Below, piece by piece: positions 33,218-44,597 of a DNA stretch of 64,000 nt (position 1 is its first letter; each line of letters begins with the position of its first letter). This stretch comes from Cycas panzhihuaensis (taxonomy: Eukaryota > Cycadophyta), in contig CM041465.1 in the NCBI GenBank assembly GCA_023213395.1, forward strand, positions 98,649,741 through 98,713,740, written 5' to 3'. Position numbers and translations under genes: made by a program. The notes beneath the pieces are model-generated. The model was given only the letters and a program-made list of their open reading frames with translations, was not told the origin of the DNA and searched no databases.

Positions 33218-35085
33218 TGAAGAAGACAATTCAAATGACTCTGCACAAGTTAGAATAATTGAAGGAAATGAGAAAGAGGCAGAATAAGAAGTTGTGTCTG
33301 AAATCACTTCAGAAGAAGTACCCTCTACCAAATCATCTCCTTCATCTTCATCAGTTTAAAATGAAATGACTGATGAAGAAGAATCAGTCATAGAATGATT
33401 GATGAAAGAGACAGACATTGAAGAAGGCACACAAAAATAAAAGAAGTTACCCAAATGGTTCATCAAAACTATTAAGGAAGGAAAAGGAAATGTGCTTGAA
33501 TATAGAACATGAAGACAAAAGCCAAAGGCACTACTAAGCAAAGTCGAACCATAGACTTTCCTAGAAGCCAAAGATCAATATGTGTGGAAGATAGCCATGG
33601 ATAGTGAAATGGATTCAATTGAGAAAAATCAAATATGGGAATTGGTAGAATTACTTACCAACAAATCTATTATCAGTTATAAATAGGTCTATAAAGTCAA
33701 GGAGGGAACTAATGGCAAAATAGAGAAACACAAAGCACGACTGGTCGTGAAGGGGTACACTCAAATAGCCAGTGTAAACTTTAAAGAAACCTTCTATCAT
33801 GTGGCCAAGCTAAATAATGTAAGGATAATAAATGCCCTAGCAATTGTACAAAATTAAAAAATCTCTTAGCTAGACAAAAAAATACCTTCTTGAATAGAGA
33901 ATTGAAAGAAGAAGTTTACACGAAACAACCCAAAAGGTATATCAAAGAAGGATAAGAGCATCTGGTATGCAAATTAAAAAAAAACATTGTATAAATTAAA
34001 GCAAGCTCCTTGAGCCTGGTACATAAAATTGGATCATTACCTATGCAAGAACTGCTTTAAACGATGTGATTCAGACCCTAACTTGTATATAAGGAAAAAG
34101 GATGACAAAATCATAATAATTATTCTTTATGTAGATGATATGCTTCTCATTGGGAATGATGAAGAAGCCATTGAAGACATAAAGGAACAACTCAAGCAAG
34201 AATTTGAAATGACATACTTGGGCCTCCTGAACTACTACCTGGGATTAGAAATAGATCAATAATAAGGCTATGTAGCTCTGTCTCAGAGCAAATACATCAA
34301 AGATCTGTTAACCAAGTTCTAAATGGAAAATTTCAATCCCTGTGCCACACCCATGGAAACAAATTATGAATTAATGGAAGATAATATAGAGTAGGCAGTA
34401 GACATCACCTTATATAGGTAAATGATTAGAAGTCTAATATATCTGACAGCCACTAGACCTGATATATCTCACTCAGCGGGATTAGTATCTAGATATGTGC
34501 AAAATCCTAAAGTAAGACACTAGAAGGCTACAAAGAGAATTTTAAGATACCTAAAGGGAATAATAAACCTGAAACTTGTATATCCCAAAGGAGGATCAAC
34601 TAATTTATCAGGTTTTTGTGACTTCGACTAGGCTGGAGATAAGGAACAAAGGAAATTAACTAGTGGATACTATTTTTTTCTAGGTTCCTTAGTAATTTCA
34701 TGGTACAATAAAAACCAAGCTACTATTGAATTATCTTCTATTGAGGCACAATACAAAGCAGCTATGATAGTAACGTGTGAAGCCATCTGGTTGAGATAAC
34801 GCCTAACTGATCTAGAACAATGACAGAATAAGGTAACTCCTCTAAAATGTGACAATCCTAGTACCATCAAGTTGACCAAAAATCTAGTTCTTCATGCGAG
34901 AACCAAACATATAGAGGTTCATCATCATTTCATAAAGGGAAAAGTCCACAATGGGGAAATTGATCTAGAATACTATCCATCCTCTAAACAAGTCATAGAT
35001 CTTCTTATAAAATCTCTTGGAAAAAAGAGACTATAATATCTAAGAAACAAATTAGGTTTATTAGAGATAAAACATTAAGCAAGTA
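33218..35085 (+). pseudogene. RT-RNase H of element J
   Basis: After an acidic linker (33220-33570) RT begins (WKIAMDSEMDSIEKNQIWEL), with KARLVVKGYTQ, a damaged fingers-palm stretch with frameshifts about 33840-34020, and the catalytic LYVDDMLLIGNDEE (34119-34160). RNase H includes SLIYLTATRPDISHSAGLVS, RILRYLKG, SGFCDFDXAGD, and ELSSIEAQYKAA, then TKHIEVHHHFIKG. The frame ends just before the 3' LTR. Stops are frequent (CAG or TGG to TAG). Confidence 0.9.
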
Positions 35086-35298
35086 TGTTGAGGGGTAATG
35101 TTTTATCTTGGTGCAAAAGGGGTCATGTTGTGACACCCTCAAATGTAACTTAAGTTTATAACAATTACACTTGGCTGTTAGGGATGAATCAATTATAATC
35201 CAATTTGTAATGGTCATCTTTCATGATGTATATTTAAGGGAGACTAGATCTCCATGTAATACAAGTTTCTTTCTTCATCTCAATCAAGATTATCAACA
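35086..35298 (+). repeat. 3' LTR of element J
   Basis: TGTTGAGGGGTAATG to GATTATCAACA. Same length as the 5' LTR, with TATATTTAAG at 35229-35238. Confidence 0.95.
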
Positions 35299-36025
35299 TG
35301 TTATTGTATGTATTTACTTTGAATTTCTTAGTGTATTTCCTTTCTTTGGCAGCATCCATCTTTATTTGAAATTGATACACCACCATAAACCCATAAATAC
35401 AAGACGAAGCCTCTCCTTACTACATAGTAAATATCAATTCCAAAGGCCTTACCATTCTCTTAAAATTTTGAGAAGACTTCATAACATAGTTGTCATGATA
35501 TATTCATAGGTTCTCTCCACCCCTTTTTGTTGCACCTACACCATCTTGCTCTTCTTATCACCTAAGAAGAGATTACAACTTGAGTTTCCCATTAAATGGT
35601 GACAACATTCTCTCCTTCTTGGAGACCTAGTACCTAAGACCCTACCCTCCTTTTGATACACTTCTAGACTTCAAGTAGGCCTACCAAAACCACCTCTCAT
35701 CTTATTGCTACTTCTTTCCTACTTTGCTCACCTCCTTTTCAGAAAGAAGGTCTAGCTCCTCTTCTTTCCCTCTAATGATAGGAGAGGTTCCTCTTAGGCT
35801 ATTTGGTTGCCTAAATACACCTCATTGTCTAACTCAAACTGAGGAAGGTATTTAGGAAGAAGAGAAGGTCATCATGTTATTTATGGTTCCCTGAACCTAC
35901 ATTCTAATGCATGGACACCCTTTGAGATGACCTATTCTTCCTTTGAGGTCTCTAGACCCTTTTTAAAGTTTTAGTGTTGGCCTAGAAGTCCTTATCTCTA
36001 GCAACCCCCTAAAGGTGTGCTTCCA

Positions 36026-37527
36026 CCTACCTTCCCCTAATCTTAGAAACCCCCAACCTTGGAATTCATGTTATATCAATGTCCCATCTTATTTAGCTTA
36101 ATGAATTACATGTTGAAACTAGGCTCAACCTAACTATTTTATCTGGAGTGAAAATTTTCTAAACCAAAAGGGGTGGTCAACCCACAACAACTATTTACTA
36201 TTTAAGAATTGCATCTTTGTGTACCTATCCTCTTCTTTCATCACTTAAATTTTAATAGAGTATCACTCTACTCCCTTAGGGGGCTATTTGGGATTTGATA
36301 GAAACCTATCAACATATTCGTGTAGATTTCTTTTGGCCTCATATGAAGCTTACTATCTTCACCTTCATCTTTGAGTGTGATATTTGCTAGTGAAACACAA
36401 TAGATAATAAAACTCTATAGGGAGTCCTCCAACCACTACACATTCCTTAAGATAAATAGTAGGACATCACTATGGATTTAATCACTGGTCTACCTACATC
36501 CATTATTTTTAACTCAATTTAGGTGGTCATCAATAGATTAACAAATACTCATGTTTTATATAAGTACACAGCTCATATAAATCATCTTGTTTATTGATCT
36601 TTATGTCTAATTTATTTTATCCTTTATGGATTTTCCTTGACCATCATTTATGATAGAGATCCTAAGTTCATTAGCTCTTTCTAGCAAAATCTCTTTAAAG
36701 TTGTGGGCACCTCATTCAACATGAGTAATACTTACCATCCTCAAATGGATGGTCAATTTGAGGCCCCAAATAAAAACCTTGAAATGCACCTATATTACTT
36801 TGCCTCAAATTACTAAAGATAAGTGTACCTCTTAGTTATCCCTGGTAGAATATTAGTACAACTCATCTTATCATTTAACAATTAACACGTCCTTATTTTT
36901 GGCATTATATGATTATCATCCCTCTTCACACCATATCTTAATAACCAATTTTTGGATTACCTTATCTCAATAAAATCTTGAAGAGATAGACCAAATCCTT
37001 TATATCCTTAAGTAAAACCTACCCAATGCATGGAATTATATTAAGTAACTTGCAAACTACCACTAATCTAATTGGTTATTTAACATTAGAGATTTAGTAT
37101 TCCTCTGCCTCCAATAATACAAACAACAGCCTCTCAAATTCGATTAAGTTTATAAGTTAATCCCCCTTTATTATGGTCCATATAAAGTCCCCTAAAATAT
37201 TAGTAGAGTTGCATGTGCCTTTGAACTCCCCCTAAACACTAATATTCATAATGTATTTCATGTTTCTTGTTTGAAAAAATGCTTAGGCCAAACAATTACA
37301 CCACTTGCCACCCTTTCTATTCTCAATGAAGAACAAAACTTCATAGTTTTTCCAAACTAGATCCTCATCAGCTGCTAAGGCTAACTCTAGAGTCATACTA
37401 TTTCTAAGCATCTGGTGTAGTGGATCAATTGTTATGTAGATGAAGAAACCTACTAATACGATGAGTTTGTTAAGTAGTATCCTCATCTCCAATGCTTTAA
37501 GGACTTAACATCTAAAAGGGGGATCCT
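36026..37527 (+). pseudogene. Integrase and chromodomain of element E (right fragment)
   Basis: It resumes E after B: LPLILETPNLG, then NELHVETRLN, VDFFWPHMKLTIFTFIFECDIC (zinc-finger end), ITMDLITGLPTSI, VVINRLTNT, and the C-terminal LELP/NIHNVFHVSCLKKCLGQ-like region (about 37230-37300). A chromodomain remnant reads HLVQWINCYVDEETY (about 37410-37455), then YDEFVK. Each block has its counterpart in N at the same spacing. Many stops and several frameshifts. A purine tract AAAAGGGGGATCC lies at 37514-37526. Confidence 0.87.
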
Positions 37528-37861
37528 TGTAATATAACTCCACCTTCATAAGTAGAAGGATACACTAGAATTAAAGGGTTAAGTATTAATCTTAACCATT
37601 AAATTTTGTACACTAGCCATTAAGCCCCTAATGATATGTAAGGCCATTAGGGTCACTAATAGGATTATTTGAGAGAGACCCGCTTTTGTTTATTTAAGGA
37701 TTAAAGATTACTTATAAAGGTTTGTTGATTCATTTTCCTTATTAAGAGAAAGGTACTTTAGTACTCCTTTAATGCTCATTATTTTCATTATGCCTTTTGT
37801 GAGAGTTATTCTATAAGATCAACTCTTATAAGTTAATAAAAGTGTTGCATCTATTCTCCCA
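37528..37861 (+). repeat. 3' LTR of element E
   Basis: TGTAATATAACTCCACC to TATTCTCCCA, 334 bases, against 346 for N. It shares the start, the GTAAGGCCATTAGGGTCAC-type middle and the TTTATTTAAGGATTAAA box region with the N LTR. The right end is inferred from length and the CA end. Confidence 0.78.
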
Positions 37862-37959
37862 TATCTATTATCATAATTTATGTAAGGATATTCTTGGGTA
37901 GATATATTATAATGCTTATTTCCTCACTTAAATAAACTACCTCAAAGAACCTACCATTG

Positions 37960-39105
37960 CTATAAGAAACTAAGACAATAGGAAATATTATCAACTATTG
38001 TAGGCTAGTTAGTAGTATAGGGACAATTTATAAATTACAATTAATCAACAAAATATGTTAGCACATCAAGAAGGGTGTAATGATATCTAGTATATTGATT
38101 TAGATGCTTCTAGACATCTATTTATGATCTTATGCTAACCACTTTTATAGGAGGTGCAAGATATTTCTTGACCTTCATTGACGACTATTCTAAGAAAATT
38201 TAGGTTTATCCCTTAAAGGAGAACTCTTAGGAATTTGATATATTTAAGGAGTTCAAAGTAAAACTAGATAATAAAAATAGACAAAGGATAAATATATTGA
38301 GGTTAGATAATGGGGAAGAGCATATTGTCTAATTTTGTAAAGATCATGGCATAAAGAAGTCATTAATTATCACATATACTCCTTAGTAAAATGTGGTGGC
38401 TAAGAGATGAAAAGAATATCAATTGATAAGGCCAAGTTAATAATGAAGCCAAAGAGCCTTTTAGACATATTTTGGGTAGAAGTTATTTGTACAGCAATAT
38501 ACCTAACAAATAGGAGTATGACTAAAGTTGTAATAAATAAAATGCCTAAAGAATCATGGTCAAGACATAAGCCCATAGTAAGCCATCTTTAAATCTTTGG
38601 AAGCATGATGTATATACATGTTCCCAAAAGAAAATATTAGAATGTTAATAATAAAAATTTAGAAGGCATCCTCATTGGGTATAGTGATGAGAATAAAGCA
38701 TATTGTATATACAAGTTGATAACCAAAAAGGTTCATATAACATAAGATGTTATTTTAAAAATCCTGACAAACATGTTATAGATGTCATCTTCAAAGAGAC
38801 TAATAAGTAGGTTAAAAAATAGGATCAAGATCTAAACACTTGCAAGATTTGAAAAGATAAAGGAAGGTAAATTGAAGAATAACCTAAATCTAGTTCTTTG
38901 AGTCAATAGATTATTAGGCCTAAGACTAAGCCAAAGAGGTAGAAATTAAGAATGAAGAATTTGAAGATACTTAGAAAACATAACTAGAGATGTAACTTGA
39001 GGTCATTCCACTCATCAAATTCCCTAAATGGTACTTGAAGATCATTGACCAAGCTCAGTTGCCTTAGATATACGGAAAGCAAAAATTGAGGATGAGTTGA
39101 TCATA
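37960..39105 (+). pseudogene. Copia fragment H: zinc knuckle, protease and integrase remnants
   Basis: A degraded CCHC knuckle (about 37995-38050) is followed by DI-stop-YIDLDASRH (about 38080-38115), which is WYIDSGASRH in relatives. After an apparent internal deletion the integrase core begins: GARYFLTFIDDYSKK (38150-38200), FKEFKVKLDNKN, ILRLDNGEEHI (second Asp kept), ITYTP, and then VPKRKY and LEGILIGYSDENKAYCIY. The end, about 39000-39105, reads IKFPKWYLKIIDQAQLP. No LTR was recognised on either side, so this is a fragment. Confidence 0.75.
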
Positions 39106-39399
39106 TGAACATTAAATGGGCATGCTAAAATTAATATTAACATGTGGATAATTTAGTGGCAAGTCGTCAAGGTTAATGACAAATGTCATAGGAGTTATAA
39201 AAGTCCTCAATGGGCCTATGACTTGTTCTAGGGCAACTATGAGTCCTATTTTAGACCATTTTTTATCCCATGTATATATTAGAACTAAGTTTGTATGCAT
39301 TATAAGAAGAAGATTCATTCTCAATGAATGAAAATAAATTTAATGGCAGATTAATTCTACTTGATATCTATCATCTATTGTGTTGATATTTAGTTCCTT
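39106..39399. other. Unassigned stretch between fragments H and G
   Basis: AT-rich sequence in which I recognise no domain, LTR or repeat. It may be decayed RT of H or G. Confidence 0.4.
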
Positions 39400-40559
39400 T
39401 TGATCTTAAATTCACATGTTGATGTTATAGCCCCATTAAATAATCTATTGAAAAGCATATTAGAATAATCTAAATATAATAAACAAAGTATCCTTTGAAA
39501 ACTAAAGAAAAAAAATTATTCTTACACCGATCTTGGATCTATTAGATGCTAAGAAGGCATTTGAAAAAAAACATATACATATGGAATAATAATGGGAGCA
39601 GTGTTATTACAACAAGGTTGACCATACACCAATCATTTATAAACCTTCTCAAGGGTAATCATAAATTATTCCACTTATGAAAATGAGATGCATGCATAAG
39701 TCATTATTATAAAGTAATAGAGACATTATCAACTAGGTAAAAATATAGTTATACACACTAACCATTAACTATTGTAATACTTATAGAGTTCATAAACATT
39801 ATAAACTAATACACATTTAAGATAGATTACCTATTTGTAGCAATTCAATTTAGTAATCAAGTGTAAGATGGAAATACAAAATAAAGTTTAATATTTCATT
39901 TCTCATTTGTAAATGCTTAGTTTGAGTTCAATGATAAGATTAAAATGCATTGGATTTAAAGAAGACAAATAGTTATATGCTAATTATGAAGATTTTGGTG
40001 CCATTATAGCATGTCTAATAAACCCAACCAACTCCAAATATGGATCCCATAAGGTTTATTAGAGCAAGAATAGGTTATTATATAAAATGCATGCATTATG
40101 CATGCTACAACTAGGTTACAAAAATTAATTAATTAGAAAAGTCTATCACTTTAAAGTAATAAGATATTTTAGAGTCAAGAAAACTCTATAGAACTTATAA
40201 AGGTATTTCTTTTGGCCCAAGATAGTTATAGGAGTTAGAAAATTTGTTATGTAATATATCAAAACCCACCAATTAGAAGCTAAGATAATACATGTTGTTA
40301 TTAATTTCAACCAAGCCTTAGAAGCCAATATCTATGGATTTCTTAAGAGGCCTACCAACTACTCAAAGGCATAATTCTTATCTATTAGTGAATATGGATA
40401 GGTTTAACAATATGGCAATGCTTATTCCTTGTAAGAAGACATTAATAGGGTTGCATGTTTCCAAACTAATTTTCATCCATATATAGGTATATTTTAGATT
40501 ACTAGAATCCATTATCTTTGATTGAGATAGTTGATTCCTAAGCTACTTTTAGGCCATGT
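39400..40559 (+). pseudogene. Gypsy fragment G, left part: RT end, RNase H and integrase start
   Basis: VIAPLNNLLKS, then LDLLDAKKAFEK and MGAVLLQQG (RNase H start), YSTYENEMHA, RHYQLGKNIVIHTNH, and the integrase piece ISMDFLRGLPTTQRHNSYLL followed by DRFNNMAMLIPCKKT. Near 40535-40559 it reads FD-stop-DS-stop-FLSYF, matching the FDRDSRFLSxFW core motif. Element C interrupts it at CATGT. It differs from E and N and is a separate gypsy family. Badly decayed. Confidence 0.75.
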
Positions 40560-43500
40560 TAGAATCGCATCTATGGGATGGTAACTACACCTGGTTAGGA
40601 TTAGGTTGGTTAATGGAAGGCTCCAGAATATAGAGTCAATCCAACAAGTGAGGGAAATCACCCACACAGGACGTCTGTGCATCGGAATGTAGGTTCATGA
40701 CCTACGAATGGCACACAACTCCCCTCTGGGTAACTTAATTTTGGTTTTGGGGGTATCACAAGTGAGGGATATCCTCGGTTTCCTGAGTAACCTTAAAACA
40801 CATGTCTTCCCACCCTTAGATGGCTGGAAGGGAAGAGGGAGACCAAATAGGATACAAATCCCTATGGAAAAATAGAAAGATATGAATAGGATACACGTGG
40901 ACAAGTGACACAGGAGGTACATGCTTGTAAAAGTGGTGTTGGATAACCACCTCACGGACGAGACCAACCTAATGGAGAGAATGCCAAGATTATTTAGTTG
41001 ATATACGTGTAATGGGGTTAGAGGAGGATGTACTAGAGGACGAATCCTCCCTAAGCTAACCCACCTAAAGTGAGTTTAGGGGAATAAAGGACAATGGTGA
41101 AAGAAGCTTTTCTCATCCTATATGTCGAGGGGTCAACCTTTTGTGTGTGATGGTGAGATTGTGTATAATTAGTTATATATGTGAACAAGAGACAAAGAAA
41201 TTGTGTATAAATTACAAATGTACTCTCGTCTATGCTCGAATGTAAATCCTCACTCTTTTTTCACTTTAATAAGGGGAAAAGGGAATGAAGAGGGTAAACC
41301 AATCTAGCACAAATATACACACTAAGGGTTCCAAGCCTAAAGGGGTTGCATGTAATTAAGTGAAAAGAAAGGGGGGATAGTTACTATCTCGTGCTCTTTC
41401 TTAGGAATGTAAGCATAGCGCACATATGCAAAAGGTAGATGCAAATTAATTCTTTTTCTCTTTTCCTTTCTATGTTTTGATTAAGCAAACAAGCAAGCAT
41501 AAAAGGAAAGAAAAGAGAAGAGTGTTATGAAAGAGGAGGGCAGTGTACCTGGAGGGTTATTCGGCTGAAGCAAGGGTGTCATCTTGCACCACGCTTGCTT
41601 CTCCTTTTCCATCCCCAATATGCAGGCAGCGTAGAGTGATAGCATTGAGGCTCCTTTACCTTCCCCTAATTGAAAAGAAAAGGCAAGAAGACAAAGGAAA
41701 AGACACTAAGCTAGAAATAGAAATGACCAAGGAAAAGAAAGTAAGAGGTGTACATGGATTGAAGCATTCCTCCCTTATCCGTAAATGGCATGGTGAAATA
41801 TACAATCACAAAAGTACTCCACCCTTTTCCAAGGGGCTACTAGGATACCAAATAGATATGTATATATACATGAAAGTGCCTAAAATATTGCAAATAAAGC
41901 AGTTTAATCAAGTAAATTTCTAACTAAGAAAATAACTTCCAATCTCATCAAGACAAGCAAAGCAAGATAAGGGACGTGGATGTTTAGCCTCGGAATGGCT
42001 AATTCTCTAATGTGTACACCTCCATGATACCCCCAAACGTAATAACAGTAGGTTGGGATAGCCTAAGTAGTAGCTAACAGTGGGAGAAATAAGTAGCTCA
42101 AGGGTTGTAAATATTGCCAATGTTGCAAATGTTGCAGTATGTAACGTTTGCAACCTTTGACCAAACCAAAAACTAAAGATGATATGTGACACAACTTACG
42201 GCTAGAAATTCTACCTATGTGAGGTGCTTAGGCATGGAATTAGCACAAAAAGGGGCTACGTATGTTGATACCAGCGATGGCCTTCTTCCAAGAGTTCCCT
42301 GGTAGCCCAAGAAAGGCACAACAGAGGAAGAGGAAAAAAGGAGAAGGGGGTTGTCCTTGAGGAGTAAGCCTAGTTAGGTGTGAAACCTACCTTAGCTCCT
42401 TTCTCTCACTCTTTAAGGACCTTTCCTCGTAGCCTCCTTGGGGAAACCAGGAGAAAGCAAGAAGCTAGGGTGGACAAGTGAGGATAAGTGGAGGGGATGC
42501 CTCATGTGTGTGATGGAAAATTGTGAAATGGAAGATATACAAGTAATCTAATCTCTTTTCAGGAAACTAAAAGGAGCCAAATAAAATATGCATGAAGCAT
42601 TACCTACTATGGGTGGATTAGTGCAGGTCTACCTGAGACAATGGCAGGAAAAGATAGTCCTATGAAGCTTATAGGTAGATCCCTACAAATGCTATGGACC
42701 CTAGAGAGAAACTTAGTAAAACCTGGTGATTACACGTGGAGGTGAGACATGGAGCACTTCCTTGCTTGAAGAAGCTTGACCTTGAGCCTATTACCATGGA
42801 TCTAAATTGGAGAAAATAGATCTCAGGCTGGGACATAAGTATCTCAGATGTTGTAGGGCGTTCCTATAGAAAATTGCCTATGAAAGTAGGAGAAGAGAGG
42901 AGAATAGATGGAAGAAGAGGAAGGAAAATGAAGTCTTTTCAAGTTTTATATCTAACCCTAACTTAATTAAACAATTAAGATTAGGCTAAGAGTTGGGGGA
43001 TGACTAAGCCACGTGGTAATTTCATGAAAAACACAAAATTTTCCATGGTAGATTTAAAAAAAATATTTTGTGACAATCGCCCTATGGCAAACTTCACGGT
43101 ACCGCAAAGTTTACCATGGTACCGTGACATTTATTACGGTGCAGTGACAGAATGTAAAATATAAGGAGAAAAGGCATATGGGAGCCCTAAAGGAGGGTAC
43201 CCCAGCTCTAAGAGGGCCTGACCCTCTATCTAGGTACTTGGGGATAGTCATATAGAAGGGATGGCCTAGACCGAATGGGGTACTAGAGAGATAGGTTTCC
43301 CAAGAAGTTGGCAAACAGGCAAAAGATGTCAATCACTCATGGCAGGATGCTATGAGCTATGATGTGTCAAAGAGAGTATGAACAGATCACACAGGCTAGT
43401 GGGCACTTAAGACAATATGGAGGTGCACAAAAGGATTGTGGAGTGCCATGGGGATGTATGTCCTACGGATCATCATAGGTTGAGATAGTGCCAAGCAATA

Positions 43501-43671
43501 TGATCAAGCAATGGGTGCAAGATGATCACTTAAATGTATTAGTTAGCCATGTAGTGAAAATAGATGCTTCAATTTACCTTTCTGAAGAAATAATAAAGGC
43601 AAAGGATAGAAGCATACCTGCACTTACCTGAGTTAACTTGCTAATAACCCATTCCTAGAAGCTGGGAAACA
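40560..43671 (-). repeat. 3' LTR of element C
   Basis: On the minus strand it begins TGTTTCCCAGCTTCTAGGAA at 43671 and ends ATTCTA at 40560 (CA decayed to TA). It contains the U3 repeat (43150-43089) and the TATA-like TATAAAACTT (42950-42941). The open frames inside (for example 41543-41923) have a counterpart in the other LTR (56399-56692), but only because the LTRs are copies. Confidence 0.95.
43089..43150 (-). promoter_or_regulatory. U3 tandem repeat, C 3' LTR
   Basis: Three degenerate units of about 20-21 bases in + orientation: AACTTCACGGTACCGCAAAG, TTTACCATGGTACCGTGACA, TTTATTACGGTGCAGTGACA. The core is ACGGTACCGTGA. They lie 140-200 bases upstream of the TATA-like box at 42950-42941 (minus). 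The copy in the other LTR is at 57909-57970. Confidence 0.6.
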
Positions 43672-44173
43672 CTGCCCCCTTAGCAGCAAAGCCTCGCAGC
43701 TTAGAGGTGTAATGCAATGGTCAATGCTAGCAAGACAATGTTAGTAACATATATATATACAAATAACATAACAATGGTATGAGCCAGGGGTGACGGTAAA
43801 TGTCATGGTGGAATGCGTGGGTGTAGAGGTAAGGGTGAGGCAACACAAGGGCTACCTATGTATTATCATATAGACAATAGGCCATGATAGTGGATTAGGG
43901 GGGTGCCCCCATCGTAAGAGTATAAAGGAAGGGTGGTGATGATCACACATTCGATCAGATGAGTGTCATGAATGAGGTGCTACATATAGAAATAACTGAA
44001 AAATAATGAGAATTGTATGCTAAGGGAGATACCAAGGGTAGAGTGAAGAAACATACCTAGTGGTCTATGTAGTTTAACCTCATTAGCGGCCAGCTTTTGG
44101 AGGCATAAACGGATTACAATATAAAAGATAAGGTGACGTGAGACCTGGGCGATTGGGTGACTAGACAAGTCTC
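43672..44173 (-). promoter_or_regulatory. Polypurine tract and 3' spacer of element C
   Basis: The minus strand reads GCTAAGGGGGCAG directly before the LTR TG (43671), identical to A. The rest of the stretch up to the second RNase H shows no domain. Confidence 0.85.
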
Positions 44174-44597
44174 TTAAGGTAGGTCAGTAAGAAGGGGGAG
44201 GCAATGCTCAAGGACGAGATGAACTAGGCTATATGCCTCGGCATTGAGAGCCCGAGGAATGTGTCAGATATTAACAAATGGAAAAAAAAACTAACAAGGA
44301 CCTAGTGATCGAGGCAAGGGCTCTTAGGTGTGGGCACCACACTTGGTAATCTTGGGTGTGATGGGACACCACAACCTAAGAGTCAAAGAAAAGGATAATA
44401 GGTCCACAGTGGAAGCGGAGTGCATCGGTAAGGGCCTAAATAACAACTATGTACTCAACTTCATTATTGGTGGCCTCAGGAAGGAAGACCTTAGAATGTA
44501 TGAAGTCATGTCTGGAAGGGTCATGGAGGATCCACGCAGTAGTAGAAGGGCCAGGGTTACCACAACTTCCACCATCAGTGAAAATGAGTAATACCAT
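44174..44597 (-). pseudogene. Second, archaeal/plant-type RNase H of element C
   Basis: From ATG 44597 (MVLLIFTDGGSCGNPGPS) the minus strand gives EATNNEVEYIVV, LFFDS-stop-VVVSH and the YQVWCPHLRALAS segment. After a frameshift the end region reads NAEAYSL (last catalytic Asp now Tyr), then the terminal TDLP-stop at 44176-44174. Asp 1, Glu and the third Asp are kept. At least two in-frame stops. Position after integrase and after the antisense gene is the same as in A and B. Confidence 0.85.

Larger units (their letters stand above)
30033..35298 (+). mobile_element. Element J: complete Ty1/copia element nested in the B 3' LTR
   Basis: 5.27 kb with 213-base LTRs (30033-30245 and 35086-35298; 16 differences counted by eye, about 7.5%). 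Flanks are TATTA (30028-30032) and TGTTA (35299-35303), and the uninterrupted site TGTTA survives in the B 5' LTR at 11750-11754. Gene order gag-protease-integrase-RT-RNase H is the copia order. The lineage is not assigned. Confidence 0.95.
9233..36025 (+). mobile_element. Element B: Tat-like Ty3/gypsy element with two nested insertions and a deletion of RT-RNase H
   Basis: 5' LTR 9233-12457, primer site 12459-12476, gag 12718-about 14385, protease 15430-15648 (interrupted by N) and 22116-22190, integrase about 22820-24137, antisense gene 25830-24931, second RNase H 26442-26873, polypurine tract ending 27489, 3' LTR 27490-36025 (interrupted by J). The flanks are CCTAT (9228-9232) and CCTAC (36026-36030), a 5-bp target duplication with one transition. 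Without N (6.47 kb plus its 5-bp duplication) and J (5.27 kb with duplication) B is about 15 kb. Its pol is close to A and C; its LTRs are recognisably related to theirs only at the first 20-30 bases. RT and RNase H are absent, so this copy could not have moved by itself after that deletion. Confidence 0.93.
27490..36025 (+). repeat. 3' LTR of element B, split by copia element J
   Basis: Segments 27490-30032 and 35304-36025 align in order with 9233-12457. J and the duplicated TGTTA (35299-35303) sit between them. The start TGTTTCTTGGATACCAAGAA forms a perfect 7-bp stem around ATA. The end is TGCTTCCA. Without J its length is about 3.27 kb, against 3.23 kb for the 5' LTR. Confidence 0.93.

Noticed and set aside
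9233-36025. Large tandem segmental duplication (9.2-12.5 kb against 27.5-36 kb)
   Set aside because: The two copies are the LTR pair of element B, shown by primer site, polypurine tract and target duplication.
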